A stretch of 64,000 bases of DNA. It comes from Stenopsyche tienmushanensis (taxonomy: Eukaryota; Arthropoda; Insecta; Trichoptera; Stenopsychidae). The position numbers and the translations under genes are program-made. Numbering within the stretch: the first letter of the stretch is position 1; each line of letters opens with the position of its first letter. The notes under the pieces were generated by a model. It had not been told where the DNA came from, ran no database searches, and saw only the letters and a program-made list of their open reading frames with translations. Shown here piece after piece: positions 10,471 to 23,637 of this stretch. The stretch lies in the NCBI GenBank assembly GCA_008973525.1, contig WACJ01000084.1:62001-126000 (forward strand). Reading direction: 5' to 3'.

Positions 10471-13400
10471 GCAAATCATGTTTGAATATTGGGAGCACCT
10501 TGCTCACAGAACACCCATGAGCCTGGACAAACCAATTAATACATGACCGAAATATTACAACATAAATAGTCTATATAGTGATCAATGCTCATTAAAAACA
10601 ATACTATTTTTGTATTGAGTTTTTTATTACTATTTTTAATATTAAATTGATATATATCACCCCAATAAATATACAGAGGTCATTTGAATTTTGACGTTTA
10701 CAAGACGAGCAGTCTAGCATTGGAAATAGAGGAAGTTGAGATATAATGCAAGGGTATCACATTAGAGTAAATAAATATTGTTGATGATCGACATAAAAAT
10801 TCGGCTCAATGCATGATATTGATGTCATGTCGTAGCAATAAAAAAACGCGAGCAAAACTGAGTCCCAAAACGACATTACAAATCATCAACTCGCAGTAAA
10901 AATGAAAACAAAGTATACGACCCATTAAAATTCGCCGATCGTAGAAAAATGGCATAAAATAATATCTGAACGAGTCACCTATTTACGACGGAAATAGTAC
11001 TTGTCGCGTCAGCCGGAAAACCCGATTTGAACAAAAAACTGCAGCAGCGCAGATTTCCCAATGGAATTGGCGAATTTCCCCTCAACGGATTTTATTCAAA
11101 AGAGTAACTCCTCGGGTGTTTTCAATCCTCTTACGACTGTGATTTACGACATCTCGAAATATGAATCGAATGCGACAAACGAAGACAAATTAATCTTGCA
11201 CATCGAAAAAAATGTTTTTCAGCAGAGTACAATAATATGATGAATCCACATGGCATCGCAGAAGAAATTGAAAAAAAAAACACACTCATTCATCTCTATT
11301 TCTAAACGCTTGTATTTATTCAAAGCGACAGTCGTTGTAGGGACATATGTTTTCACTCCGACGACGCCATAACAGATTAACACCGCCCTGTTCCAAATGA
11401 AAAGCACGTCTGAAAAAAAATGCTTTTTATCCAAAATAAAAATATAAAACGATTCCCCCTTCATAGACGAAACAAGCTGCATCGATCGTGCCTATTCAAA
11501 ATTGAGCACGAAAACAGTGCCTTCGAGTGCTCGAGTCGAGTTGGCGTAACTAGATAAGACGTTAAAAGGGCCCAAACAACTGTTGAAGGACTGGTGTCAA
11601 ATTGAAATGGAAAGGCAGACTTGTAAACGTCATTGTACAAAAGCAGTATTTACAAGTCGCATAAAGTTTTACACTCGAGAAACAAGCAATGAATACAACG
11701 GCAGGCCCCAAAATAAACCTTCACAACTTTGACATCGCCTCGAACAACGGTCCTAAAATATTATTTGGCGTCGGCGAAATTGAGATACACGAAATTCATG
11801 CACTTTGCGCATGGGCAAGAGACGAGAACAAAATAATCACGTGTCGCTTAAATAATGCACCTCGCGTAGACTTTGTGACATTTCAATCCAATTGAATTGA
11901 CTTCTTACGCACACCGTGATTTGAAGCGATGTGGTGAGATAACATAAGGATTACAATTTGGCAGACCGACATCGACAATTACAATATCGAATCTGTTTGG
12001 CTATCCGTTACGTAATCAAAGTTGACATCGAGTGTTTCGGCGCATGAGAAAGCCGACTAGGAACTAAGTATCCGGATTACATAATCAGAAGGGTTGGGGG
12101 ATGGACATACCATCCCTTCCAATCGAGGCTCGTACAGCATCTTACTATATTTCTTATAGCGCAGATTGCAGATTAAGATCGGTGCTGCAAGAAAATCTCG
12201 CCATTGTTAGTCAACATTTTCATTAAGCCTCTTTGTTCACATTTCGACGTTGTAATTATATTTATTTTAAAAAAATACGCAATGGAAATAATATAAATAA
12301 ACCAAAGTCGATCATTTACAACATCGACATATCACTATAGGTTATTTATAAGTAGCAAACCATGTTAAAAATGTGAAGAGGGCAGACTTTGAAAATGAAG
12401 TCTAAAAAAGTCAACCTATTGGCATAAGAGTTTTCGTAGAATTGCAAATTTGTGTTATAAATAAAATAAAAGCACCTGTCAGAATGTATCATACATATTT
12501 TTTCTGCGAGCAGATACAAGTTATTATTAGCAGTGATATTTATACATGACAATTAAAAAAATGCGGTTGATTAAATCCAATCTCGTGAGTTCATTGGCAA
12601 ACTTTTGCCTACCCAAAAAAGGATGTGGTTTCGCCGTCCGATGTTAATCTCTTAAATTTATCGATAGCAACGTTTAAAAAAAACCAACTCGTGGATCACC
12701 GAAGCGAAAGTGCAAATAAAAACAGATTATCAAGCATTGCGATAAAAAAATCTTTCTAACCACAATTGATAAGAAAGCCTCAATATGTCAGTGTGAATAA
12801 TCATAAATATCATCAAACTATTTGGATAGCGAAAATTGATATTTTTCATCAATGGAACATTTTAAGGGCCACTTTTACGTAAAAAATGGATTCCTTGCTG
12901 GCCATCCCTATTTGACCATGCAATTTATCACACGCATTCTGCCTCGTTCATGAATGTTTAAAAAAACAATTTTGGAGAATGCGGGGAAAAAATAGCAATA
13001 TTAGGTCAAAAGCGCGCAGTATTCGCGATGAATCATCTTGATTGCCTTTCATATTTTACCAGTTAAGCTCTCCTGTTCAGAAGGGTTACTACGGAGCGAA
13101 ACCTCCAACGCGTTATCTACGTGTCCGACCACAAAGGACCGATTCTGCGATTAAAAGCCTTAAAAACATTTTTTTTTTCGGAAACAAATACGCGAAGAAA
13201 AATAGGTTTGTTACTGCTGGCGTATCAAAAGACATACTGTTGTATAGGACCCAACCGACGACCTATATTACTAACGAGCCATCCCATCAACAATGAATTA
13301 TGCATGCCTTTTCACATCATAAAGAATTCCTCGCAAAAGTGAAAAATGTATATTAAAGATATCAGAAAGCTTCCACCCAGTTTCCGTTTTATTTTTCGGC

Positions 13401-16347
13401 TAAATTTAAGAACGTCGACGTGTTGTTTATTTAGCCGAAATCGTATGTTGCCTTCGTCAACAATGTAATTGTTCGAGTATACTTGACATTGAGTCGATAT
13501 TAACATACGATACGCTATAAAATTAATAATGCATGTACTGTACGTACTGGATGGACTGTTAAAATTAAATAATTGCTCATGCAAAAATCATCAATATTCA
13601 AATGTGCAACAAAAAATAATTACACAGAAAGTGGTTTGGGGGGTTTTTGGGGCGTTTTGTATTCAATTAACCCCGTTCTTCATGCACCTTCAAGCGAAAG
13701 AGGAAGAACGCCATTAAGAGGCTTGCCCTAAATATCCCCGGGAGCGATATAGGCCACGCAAGTACATTTCGATAGGCTCATCAGGCGCTTCGGAAAATAT
13801 CTTTGTCTTTAATATCTCAAGGGGATGGAAATCACTTGACCCGGAGCTTTGACAAGACAGCCGTCAATTTTAATTAAATCCAGTTTAAATTACATTTCAA
13901 TCAACAACGACTTCGACGAAAAATAGATAGAAGACACGAGCAGATTAAGAGGTCTTATTAACTTCCCAAAACAAACCCCAAAAGATACCCACACATCCCG
14001 ATCGATCTTTTAACACCACAGATTTTCTGCAATGGTGGAAGTTATTCACGAATCATTAGAAGGCTTTCAATGCAAACGCACCAATTTCACCAAGAACAAA
14101 ACAATCAGCCTCCAAGCGAATCAAATCCACAGTGGCGTCACCCCAATATTTTTCAGATAATATTTCATCGCTTCGGCCACATATATCGATCCCGCATTTA
14201 ACAATTCAAGCTAAAAAAGAAGGTTCGACTAATGTCATTTCAAGGGTAGGAAAAAAGCAAACGATCGTTATGGTAGCTATTTTAGAGAATCGGGTCAAAC
14301 GACACCCATGATCGTATCGCTCCGATGTTATATCATAGGCGTTAACGATATTTGAATATAAATAATACACACGTGTCCAATTTCCGAGCCTATTCATGAG
14401 CGCGTGGGAGTCCGAAAGATTCCCGCTGATGAGTAAACAGTCACAATTAGTAACGAATTCGGTATTAAAATGTCCCACATATTATTTATAAAATTCCCAA
14501 AATATATCAACTTATTTAAATGACACGCACTTTATAATCTTGGCGAATATGTAAAACCTTTAGAGACGAATGTGGAAATACGGCAACGGTAAATATACAT
14601 CATTGGCAAACTACCATTCCGTCTATTTTATTTCTCCCCCAATACTATTTATATACAATAAGCATATATGATTTTTCATATTTCAGCAACATATGATCAT
14701 ATGAAAGTAATTTCGGAGCCAAAACCACGAAAACAAAAACAAAGAGCAAATAACGGGATGAAATGTCCTCGGTTGAAAATACTTATTTTTTATTTTACTT
14801 TTATGGAAAAATCAGGATAGGGGAAACCACATTAGGAGACTTGATTTTTTAGCGTTTTTTTGTATCATAAAAGGAATAATTAGAATATAGTTTAAACTTT
14901 AATAATATTTTGAAATACAGTTGAATTTTTTTTAAGTAATTTCCGCCGAAAATAGTCAAGTTATAAGGGGTTTTCCATGGAAAGTCGCCATTAGAGTTAA
15001 CTGCTTTGGTACAATATGCTAATCATAATTTTTAGTTCGAATTCAATATAACATTTGAATATTATTAACAATATAATTTCTAAATAAGGACCTCCGGAGA
15101 TAACTAAGAGGGGTAAATACGGTCGGACCTCCTCTTTTGTGCGAATACGAGTGACGACAAGAAGATAAAGCCTCTTCTTGTTGACTCTTCGGAGTACCCG
15201 CGAATATTCAAGGAGAGCAAAGTGTAAAAGTACAGGCTGCCTGTTATGCGGAGGTCAAACAGCAGGGCATGGATCGACGAAGAGCTATTTATCGAACTGA
15301 TACAATCATCTGCTCAATAATAATCTTCTTCTGAAAGTCATGCTTATTATGGATAATGCTCCCATACCTAGAGAGTTCAGCATAATTTTTTTGCCCAAGC
15401 ACTTTTTTTGCATTATTTTAAAATTTAAATGTCATTAATTTTAGGGATAAGTGTTATTTAAAATAGTGACTTCTAAATGGCTTCAGATTGGTAACAAAAT
15501 GAATTGAAATCCCACAAGCTGCAACCATCCCTCGCATTTCAAAATGAAAACATGTGTATTCGAACCATGGGAACGACCATAACTAGGCACGTCGAATTAA
15601 CGTTAAAACATGTGGATGCAATTCCACGCGGAAAGAAAAAAAAAACGCATACGAGGCGATCGAATTCCAGGTATAGCATGTGATCGAAATAAGTGTATTT
15701 CATATTATATATCAAGTTCACTGTTTTTATTCGTCTCCCATTATGGCAGAATTACATCATAATATAATTAAGGAGCAAAATAATGGTAGTGATCAAATAA
15801 TGCATTCTTATTATCACTCTATGCACCAAAAGGAAGCGTTCAAGAAGTTATTTAAAAATTATTCGATTTAAAAAATTGTTTAACCCAGATACATATTTGT
15901 AGAACCTTGTGTGTGTTATTGGTGTTAAATGATTTGTTGTAACTTTTAGCACATGGAAAAAGGTTAATGCACTCATTCAAAATGATTGATACATATGATG
16001 TGTTTTGTGAAAATTTTATCCGAAGTACGTACGTAAATTTATTTCGTTTTTAAAAAAAATACGAATTACAACAACTTTTTTTACAAAATATCAGCAGACA
16101 TAAAGAGTTAATAAACAATATAATGTCGTGGGTGTACATGGGTTAATCGAAACTATTGCAAATATGTTAATGATGACAAAGCAATTAGAAAAAGTGTGAG
16201 TAGTTACAATACATCTTCTTGCGATACATTTATTTGTCTAGCGTACACTATTTCAATAGAAGATTTTCAATCAAACACGGTCAACACAGAACAGTCCATT
16301 TATTCATATTAAAATTTGATTCAACAATAAGGGCCCAAGACCTAACC
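10471..16347. other. Non-coding stretch, no repeat identified
   Basis: Nothing supported over nearly 6 kb. Open frames of 60-90 codons (around 11219, 11689, 13042, 13312 and 14206) show no recognisable domain and overlap others antisense. Composition fluctuates between AT-rich and slightly GC-richer patches without a clear exon signature. Confidence 0.5.
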
Positions 16348-16355
16348 CTCTGTGT

Positions 16356-16642
16356 CAGCGGTTTTTAAACTGGGTTCTGCATATCCCTGGGGGTCCGCGA
16401 AAACATAAAAAAACACTTATCTATACTTAAACAATATATATTTGTGGAATTATTTACAGAAAACATATTAAGATCTATTTTGACTAATATTTGACCGAGA
16501 AATGTTTGTTTGTTTGTTTGTTTGTTTGTTTAAAAAATTAAGTCTCAAGAGCGATACAAAATGATGAACGTTGAAATGGGGTCCGCCAAATAAATTTGGT
16601 ACAAAAGGTGGTCCGCGGACTACACAAGTTTAAGAACCGCTG
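16356..16642 (+). mobile_element. hAT MITE family A, second forward copy
   Basis: A 287-bp element begins CAGCGGTTTTTAAAC and ends GTTTAAGAACCGCTG. The interior is collinear with the 5186 copy, including GGGGGTCCGCGAAA, GAATTATTTACAGAAAACAT and GAAATGTTTGTTTG. The flanks CTCTGTGT (16348-16355) and CTCTATGT (16643-16650) form an 8-bp target duplication with one mismatch. It differs from the 5186 copy by an expanded TTTG microsatellite and loss of some GGTCCGCG motifs. Confidence 0.9.
16505..16533 (+). repeat. (TTTG)n microsatellite in hAT MITE
   Basis: About seven tandem GTTT units, expanded from the two or so seen at the same place in the 5186 copy. Confidence 0.9.
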
Positions 16643-16650
16643 CTCTATGT

Positions 16651-18212
16651 CAACACTCAATACGAAAGTGGAACTGGTTGAAGATGAGTTTGAACTTTGG
16701 GAGTTCTTACCTAAATATCAAATTTCTGTGCGACCGTCCGGATTTGGCTCTTTGAATAAATTAATTTCTAATGAACAACCGAGCCCTATTTTTATACATC
16801 CACAAGGGCTAAAGTTAAAACAAAGCAAGCGATCGATTTTTGTTCTAAAAATAATAGGAACCCTCCAAAAACTTTTCGTAAATTCGAAATTAACAAATCT
16901 ATTTTATAAATAACTGATAAAAGTAGTTAAAAATACATTCTATTATCGTAAATAGTTGAAGGGATGAAAGACAATTTACTGTTTTAATCTTGTCGGACAA
17001 CTGCAGCTGACACTTAGCAAGATCCCAACTCGAGTATCACTATCCACCCAAAAGCTCTAATCCTTCGTTTACCCTTAAAAGTGTTTGACGCTTGATAAAT
17101 CGTCTGGAGTTTTAAAGCATGAGGTCGACAACCAGCTAATCTGGAGCTGAATGTAAAACTGTATCTACAATTAATAAACATTTTATTATAGTATTTTTTT
17201 TAAATAGTGGTATGAAATAATACATTAGAGTTGCAAAAAAGCTATTACTTCGTTTTATTTGCGTCCGTTATATACATGCAATACAGTACAAATATCTGCA
17301 AGTGAACAAGGCAAAGGTTCGCTTCAGTCTGGAATCTCATAAGCCTAATAGGCATGCTTATATAATATGTCGTCTGTGAGAACATGTATATCGTACTCAG
17401 TCGGGCTGCATTGTTTGTTTTAAAAGTTTCAAAATATTCCATAATGCAATTTTCTTCTGAATTCTATCATCACAAATTTATAATAATATTTTCCATTCAT
17501 AAATAAACAATACAAATGCATATGATACATTCATGGTCGGCGACAGAAAGCCTACATGCAATTCATTGAAATCTAATTTTAAGCTTTATATAAATGCAAT
17601 CTGTCTTATTGTACAATAACGCGTTTCGTGCTATACTTTGCGCTATGTCCACATCATAATCATCATAGTTATTTGATTTGAAAAACATTTTTCTTTTAAC
17701 AAAAGAGATATTTTCGCAAAATTTAAAGCACTTAACGGCGAAGCACTTCCCAGCTGAATTAAGCCCGACAGTTCAGAATGGAATTCTATGTGTCTAAAAA
17801 AGATGAATTCGAAATTTGGTCATTTGCATAATAAGCACTGCCGAGGAGCAGACTCAAGCCCCGAAGACGAGATTGAAAATGCACAACGAATTTGCAGAGC
17901 AGACCAGACGCATAGTGAAAAAAAAAAGAAAAAAAGGCTTCCAACTGTGGCCGCGTATGCAGCCGGAGCGGATTTCTAGATTCTTGTTTATTCTGCTGCA
18001 TCGCAGCTGCAGCTAAGTAATTGCGTTTCAGAGAATCTCTACGATGTATATATTCAAATGAAAATTAGAACCTACCCCATTCAGTTAACTCGCAACATCC
18101 GAGTGTTAAGATCTAAAAAATGCAAATCGCGAACGGCTGCTCACCTGTGGACAGAAAAAAAAGATATAAAAATAACACAATAAATAGATTTATATAATTC
18201 AAATTTTCGCTT
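16651..18212. other. AT-rich non-coding stretch
   Basis: No gene or repeat supported. The frames at 17786-18016 overlap on both strands and are A-run driven. Confidence 0.5.
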
Positions 18213-18570
18213 TAGGTCCGATCCACCACACTATGATGCTGCTGACGGTTCTTAAGTACGGGAATTAAGTTTAAAATAGTCTTAGTTTTTTGTTTATAGA
18301 ATTTAGAAATTGATTTTACTCTTTCGTTCGCACATTTTATGTGACTTTGGAAGCTCAGAAGTCTTGTCTTTAAACCTATTACATAAAATAATGATTTATT
18401 TAGATCAAAATACAAAAACAGATTAAACTTGGAACGCGATGACCGATCGGAAATATTGATATTTTCGATCTCCCAAATTTGTCGATAGTGAAATTTTTCC
18501 CTACAATTTGGATTTGAACTCAAGTCTTCATAACAGAAGTCCAGGATCTTAACCACTACATCGACCCTCG
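18213..18570 (-). mobile_element. tRNA-derived SINE, copy 2
   Basis: Read on the minus strand from about 18570: GAGGGTCGATGTAGTGGTTA provides a good pol III A box, and GAGTTCAAATCC about 40 bases on is a clear B box. The tRNA-like head is followed by a body shared with copy 1 (GATCGGTCATCGCGTTCCAA) and then a 3' part ending near 18213 with CATAGTGTGGTGGATCGGAC. That ending matches the terminal repeats of the inverted-repeat MITE at 56871-57047. The 114-codon open frame across this region is a by-product of the SINE. Confidence 0.65.
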
Positions 18571-20520
18571 GTCATGTAAATAAATTGGGCGCATTTAAAA
18601 AACATATTTAACAACTAAATTAATGCAATGTTGAAAGAATTTATTCATAGTTTTATAATTTAGTCGGTGAGAATATCGCGAACGATATATTAATTTGTTT
18701 CAAAATCAAGATCTTGCACAATGCATAGATTCCGTCTTTGCATTGCGACATTTGCTCCTGCCCTATATTTTGTTGAACTATAAGCCAAAAAACCAACATC
18801 TCTCTGAATTTATCACTTCTCGAGAATTTTCGAACATAACAAATACGACAGCATCATTTGGGTAGAAAGCACTCGAGCTAGTTGGAATTGTGGAGTGTAA
18901 ACTGATAGCGAGTAAATATTAAAGTAGAGTAGTTCGATTATTTTGATAAAATTGGTTTTAACGTACATAATTCATTAAGCTACTAGGAATGACTTGATTG
19001 TGTTCGATTAAGTTTTTGGTAACGAGGTTCGATGATTAATTACATATTATTGAACACAAGTGTAACTGCTCACATTTTTGTGGCATCAGGGTTTACGTAA
19101 ACGCTGATAAAAGCAATGGAAATTTTCTCGGAATAGGGAAAAGAACAATGCCTTCAAAATGATTTCATTGACTCGCCATATTTAATAATGAATCGTCATT
19201 GCGCTTGCAAGAAAACATAGTCAGTCACATCTTTTAGTGCCATTGCTTCAAATAAAGTGAATTGCAACCCACGATCAAATGTACTTCCAGGAAACTCCAA
19301 ATCATGTTAATATATCTTAGAGATGCATAACGAAATTAACTGCATTCACAATTTCGTTCGAGCTCGTGCATCCATCATCGTATTTTCTCGGAACGGGATT
19401 GCACAACATCTTTGGCATTCCAGACCATTTCTTTTTATCATTTGTAGTCGTATTTCTATACTCGTCTAATATTCAACCTGTGCTCATGTAACTCCTGGAA
19501 ATAATATTGATATTAACGCTGATTTCTACTTTTCGTATACTTAATCGAAAGAAGAAACTGTATTATTAAAATATGAACTAATATTATCATTTTTTTCTTT
19601 ATAATAGGTATTATAAGAGAACGTTGAAAAAGACGTACACTTAAACATTTATTTGTGTGTTAAATGCGTTCCGCGGAAATTCGCACAAAAAAAGCTATGA
19701 CTTACATAGAAAAAGTGAAGATGCGTTCCATGGATTTTAAAAATCGCATAACTTCGAAATCGCACAAAAAGCGGTTTTAGTGTATATGAAAAATGGTTCA
19801 CACTATTAGAACGTTAATGAGTTAAAAGCAATATTAGAACGATAATGAGTATGGGAAGGACAAGTAGCCCGTCATGGTGATGACCCATAGAACAGTAAAC
19901 TGCTGAATTGTAAATCATGATGTATAGACAATACCGAACAAACGTCTAGATCCCGATGACAGCTTAAAGCTCAAAACAGAAAATAATACAAATAACGAGG
20001 CGGATTTAAATTCAGCAATGGAATGATAATAGCCGACAAAGAAGAAAATACATTAAACCAGGACCAGAACCCACCTTCAATACATGTTCCTAGGAAAGCG
20101 GTACATCCACCTCGTCTATATCATAAATTCACTTATTCGTTAACTCGATAGTGAAAGCAGGATGACCCAAGCAAATCATCCGGGTGAACGAATCGAAGGA
20201 CGCTTTCGCGACCATCTCGATATTGAGTGTGGATGATTCAAGAAGACTGAAAAGAAGATAATGGGTTGGCTTTCCTCTTGATGATCCTCCCATCCCAGTT
20301 TGACGAAGGGTTAAACGATATAAAAGGCAAATGAAGACTATGCTGTTTTCGTTGCGAGGTGGAATTCGTCGGCTATCCCTCTTCAAACCGGGTCTGTCAA
20401 ATCAAAACGGGTTTTTCGTGCGTAAAAAAGGAAAATTCCGAGTAAATAGATTAATTGTTTCCTCAATTGAGTACCTAATGCAATGTCATTTTTAAGCTTG
20501 CACATGCGTTTCTTATGTCA
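18571..20520. other. AT-rich non-coding stretch
   Basis: Mostly featureless. Around 19670-19790 the motifs GCGTTCCGCGGAAATTCGCA and ATCGCACAAAAAGCGG resemble pogo-type terminal repeats, but no transposase or paired end was found. A small direct repeat (ATTAGAACGTTAATGAGT and ATTAGAACGATAATGAGT) lies near 19808-19855. Confidence 0.35.
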
Positions 20521-20539
20521 TTTTTTCATAGAATCTAAT

Positions 20540-20620
20540 ACGCGCATGCGCAGAGTTGGTCGAAACTATATAAACACGAATTGAAATATTTTTTTTCGGT
20601 ATTGTGTTCGCCATGAGACA
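20540..20620 (+). promoter_or_regulatory. Possible TATA promoter with NRF-1-like site
   Basis: An NRF-1-like palindrome ACGCGCATGCGCAG near 20541-20554 is followed about 20 bases later by CTATATAAACACG, a good TATA box, with a pyrimidine-rich start candidate TTTTTTCGGTATTGTG around 20590-20610. No open frame of any length follows, although an AATAAA signal lies near 20836. A solo LTR of a retrotransposon would show the same layout, but clear LTR ends and a target duplication were not found. Confidence 0.3.
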
Positions 20621-22790
20621 TACCTACACGCAGCAGCTTTTGACCTTCGTTACATTTATACGGTTTTTTTTATTATCGTAAATAATTTGTATTTGCACGA
20701 AAAAATATGTTTCATTTTACGCCGTTTCTGTCCATGCTTTAACCATCGGTCGGAAGCTTATTTTTAAATTAAAAAATAAATAGATATCGAGGACCAAGCT
20801 ACCTTTTTCCCATACAATCAATTTGTTTCGTAGCTGGATAATAAAGATGGGATCTTTTGGCCGTGTAATTAAAAACGAGACTTTACTGTACATTATTTCG
20901 TGATATTTTTATTCGCTCGTGGGTCTCTAAACCTTACGCTTTCTATTCTTGGACGGTGACTCCTCTTTAATATCTCTATTGATTTTTTCCAAGAAAGAAC
21001 GACGTAACGCTTATTTTTACCAAATTGTGACATTTTATTACATCCTCAATCATTAAAAGACCTTTTACTACCCGAGAAGATCCTCAATATCGCCTCAACA
21101 AGCCCTTACCGCGTATCCTGCTACCCATGCCCTTTTTCTCCATTACGATATTCCACCCCGATACGGTTATACGTATCACGGATGCTTACAATTAAAAAAA
21201 AATGCTTCACACGAGCTCGTTTTAATCGAATTACTCAGCGTTAATGAGTTAACGAAGCGTCGGATGACATTGCCTCCGAACAGTCTCCGGAGAAATTGGT
21301 CAGTGAACCACGCTGTTTGCACACACGTGGAAACAAAAAAGGCATCCTCATCACAAAACTGTTAATCATCACCTCGGAACGTCTCTCTTTAGTGGTCTTC
21401 ATGGATACATGTGCCGTCTTCTATATCATTCGTTACGCAAACAACGTAACGACTGCACAAGTGATACATCTGGCGTAGGGCCAGAAGTGGAAATAGCGTT
21501 GCATCTAGTAAACACGCACACTTGCATCTCACACAAGAACGACTCATACACTACTTCTTTCATACTGCATCCAACTAATTCACGGTTAAGTATCGACTAT
21601 AAATAAATTAACCTAAATACACTCATAAAGAAGAGCGTTCTAGAGCTGTTTGTTTGGTTTCAATTGCTAATGGTTAAATGCTACAAATAAATAAAAAGTA
21701 ATCATCAATGCTCAGAAATAAATAAGCCGCTATAGCGTCTGTTCTTGAAAAATAGTCGGATGCATTCTTATCAGTAATTAAAAAAAAATCCCTTGTTAAA
21801 AATAGAAAATAACAATTCATATATTTAAAAATGAAATAACATGATTTATTGGTTTCTTGGACTAGTCCGCTGTAATTAACCCTATTTGATGCATATATGG
21901 ATTGTGTGCATCTTATCATTTAGCATCTCCTAGTTTCGTGCTATAAATTATTACTACTTGAATGATTTATGCTGAAACGTTTGTCTAGATATAACAACAT
22001 TTAAATATAAAATATCACTTTGTGAAGGCTTAAAAGACTATGTATGTATTTACATTTTAAAAAAATAATCTTGGTGTACTGAATATCGGGCTATATGAAA
22101 CACATCATTGGGAAAAAAACTGATTACATTAGTACACATAAATTTGTTAGTACAAACAAGATGCCAATCTCTGATATTATTAGAAAAAATAACTATTTAC
22201 GACTTGCTGGAATTTCTAAGAAATGTTTATCAGTAAGTAAATACAAATATACAGATAACTAAATAAAATTTCCATTTAATCAGAGTATAAAAAATACTGA
22301 AATTTATGGCTATGCTCATTTTAACAAACCTATTATTTTTAGCACCTCTTTTGCAAAAACATGAGGCCCCAAAGTGATGTTTTAACATCAAAACTTAGTG
22401 AACATAGACGGTTAAATGTTTCTCGTTAATGTTGATGCCATGATATGAAGTTATATACAAGCAATTAAATATAGAACTAGATATTCAGTGACATTTTCAT
22501 TTTGAGAACTAGAATCACAGTTCGTAACTGAAGGAATTTTATATAAAATTAAAACACAATCAAGAATCATTCCAGTGATTAAATCGGGAAATTTCAGTTG
22601 CGTTACAATATTTGCAATATTATAATCTCCAACGTTAAATCCATTTTTTTTTTAAGAGAAAGGGCGAAGTACAGCTAAAATATATTAGATGTACCCATAA
22701 ATAATATCGTTTTTTTTTCGCAAGCACGAGAAATTTATCGTGTGAGCGTCAGTCTATTTATCGGCCTAAGATTAAAAAAAATCGACTCCC
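20621..22790. other. AT-rich non-coding stretch
   Basis: Nothing supported apart from the possible promoter upstream. At 22791 the sequence TTAACCCTCTAACGACAATG resembles the outer end of a piggyBac-type element, but no partner end was found. Confidence 0.45.
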
Positions 22791-22965
22791 TTAACCCTCT
22801 AACGACAATGGGAGAGACATTTCCGTCGGAACAACATCTGCATAGTTGTATGCTTTTACAATATCTTCTTTTAAAAAATGACAAAGGTTACGAATGACAT
22901 CTGCGAGATTTGTGCTGATATATTGAATTTCAGAAAATACCAACGATGGTTTTAAAAAATAAATC

Positions 22966-23280
22966 TATTGATTTGAGTTTGGAAAACGAGCCTCGAAGTG
23001 GACGACCCGTTTACGGGGATAAATAGCACTAAAATCTGCAATCGAAGGCAATCAGATACAGATAATCGAAAAAATATCATTAATGATCGGTACATCCTGG
23101 TCCAATACTCCTATCCTAAATAAGTTGGACGATATTAAAAAAATAAGGTGTTTGACACACGAATCGACCAACCGCAACATGATGCAACGGCACATCAGCA
23201 GATTCTTGCAAGAAAAATAGCTATTGAACCCATTTCTTCGTGATTTAGTGGCTAAAAAACGATGATTAGACCGTGTGTAA
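22966..23280 (+). pseudogene. mariner transposase relic 1
   Basis: The frame at 22966-23008 reads IDLSLENEPRSGRP, containing the GRP motif that follows the first helix-turn-helix in mariner transposases. Downstream, in a different frame, LTHESTNRNMMQRHISRFLQ at about 23152-23211 aligns with the WVPHEL segment and the following LL-R region, and NPFLRDLVAKKR corresponds to the stretch just before the first catalytic aspartate (FL-rIVTGDE). The catalytic D itself was not recovered. Multiple stops and frameshifts show an old dead copy. Confidence 0.65.
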
Positions 23281-23298
23281 GAGGCGATTTCAACCCAA

Positions 23299-23440
23299 AA
23301 TTCAAATATCAGTCGATAATATCAGATATGCAGATGATACAATAATAATAAATGATAATACAGCAGTTATTTAAGAGCTTTAGCATTAATGAATTCGGAG
23401 AAGAAGTGAATTTCAATAATAATATCCCAAAAATAATGTT
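23299..23440 (+). pseudogene. Non-LTR reverse transcriptase fragment (YADD)
   Basis: Immediately after the mariner relic the plus strand encodes ISVDNIRYADDTIIINDN (23306-23359), including the YADD active-site box with the preceding N-IRYADDT context of LINE reverse transcriptases. After a frameshift, ALMNSEKK and IPKIMLIKF correspond to the segment beyond the box. Only this short catalytic piece is left. How it came to abut a mariner relic cannot be told from the sequence; chance juxtaposition or nested insertion are both possible. Confidence 0.65.
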
Positions 23441-23637
23441 AATTAAGTTTTAACGCTTTGCAATCCAATGTCATGACGTCCGTGACAGCAAGACGCGTCC
23501 AATTATGTTAATGTTAATTTACAGAATTAAGCAACAGAATTCTTATTTTCCATACGATTGCGACAAATATTTCAATAACACAATAGAAAGTAGACATCCC
23601 TGCTAAAAAAAAATCCAAGGAGCTGTTTCGTCTACCA

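Noticed and set aside
18212..18556. 114-codon minus-strand open frame
   Set aside because: It coincides with the tRNA-derived SINE, whose A and B boxes explain the region.
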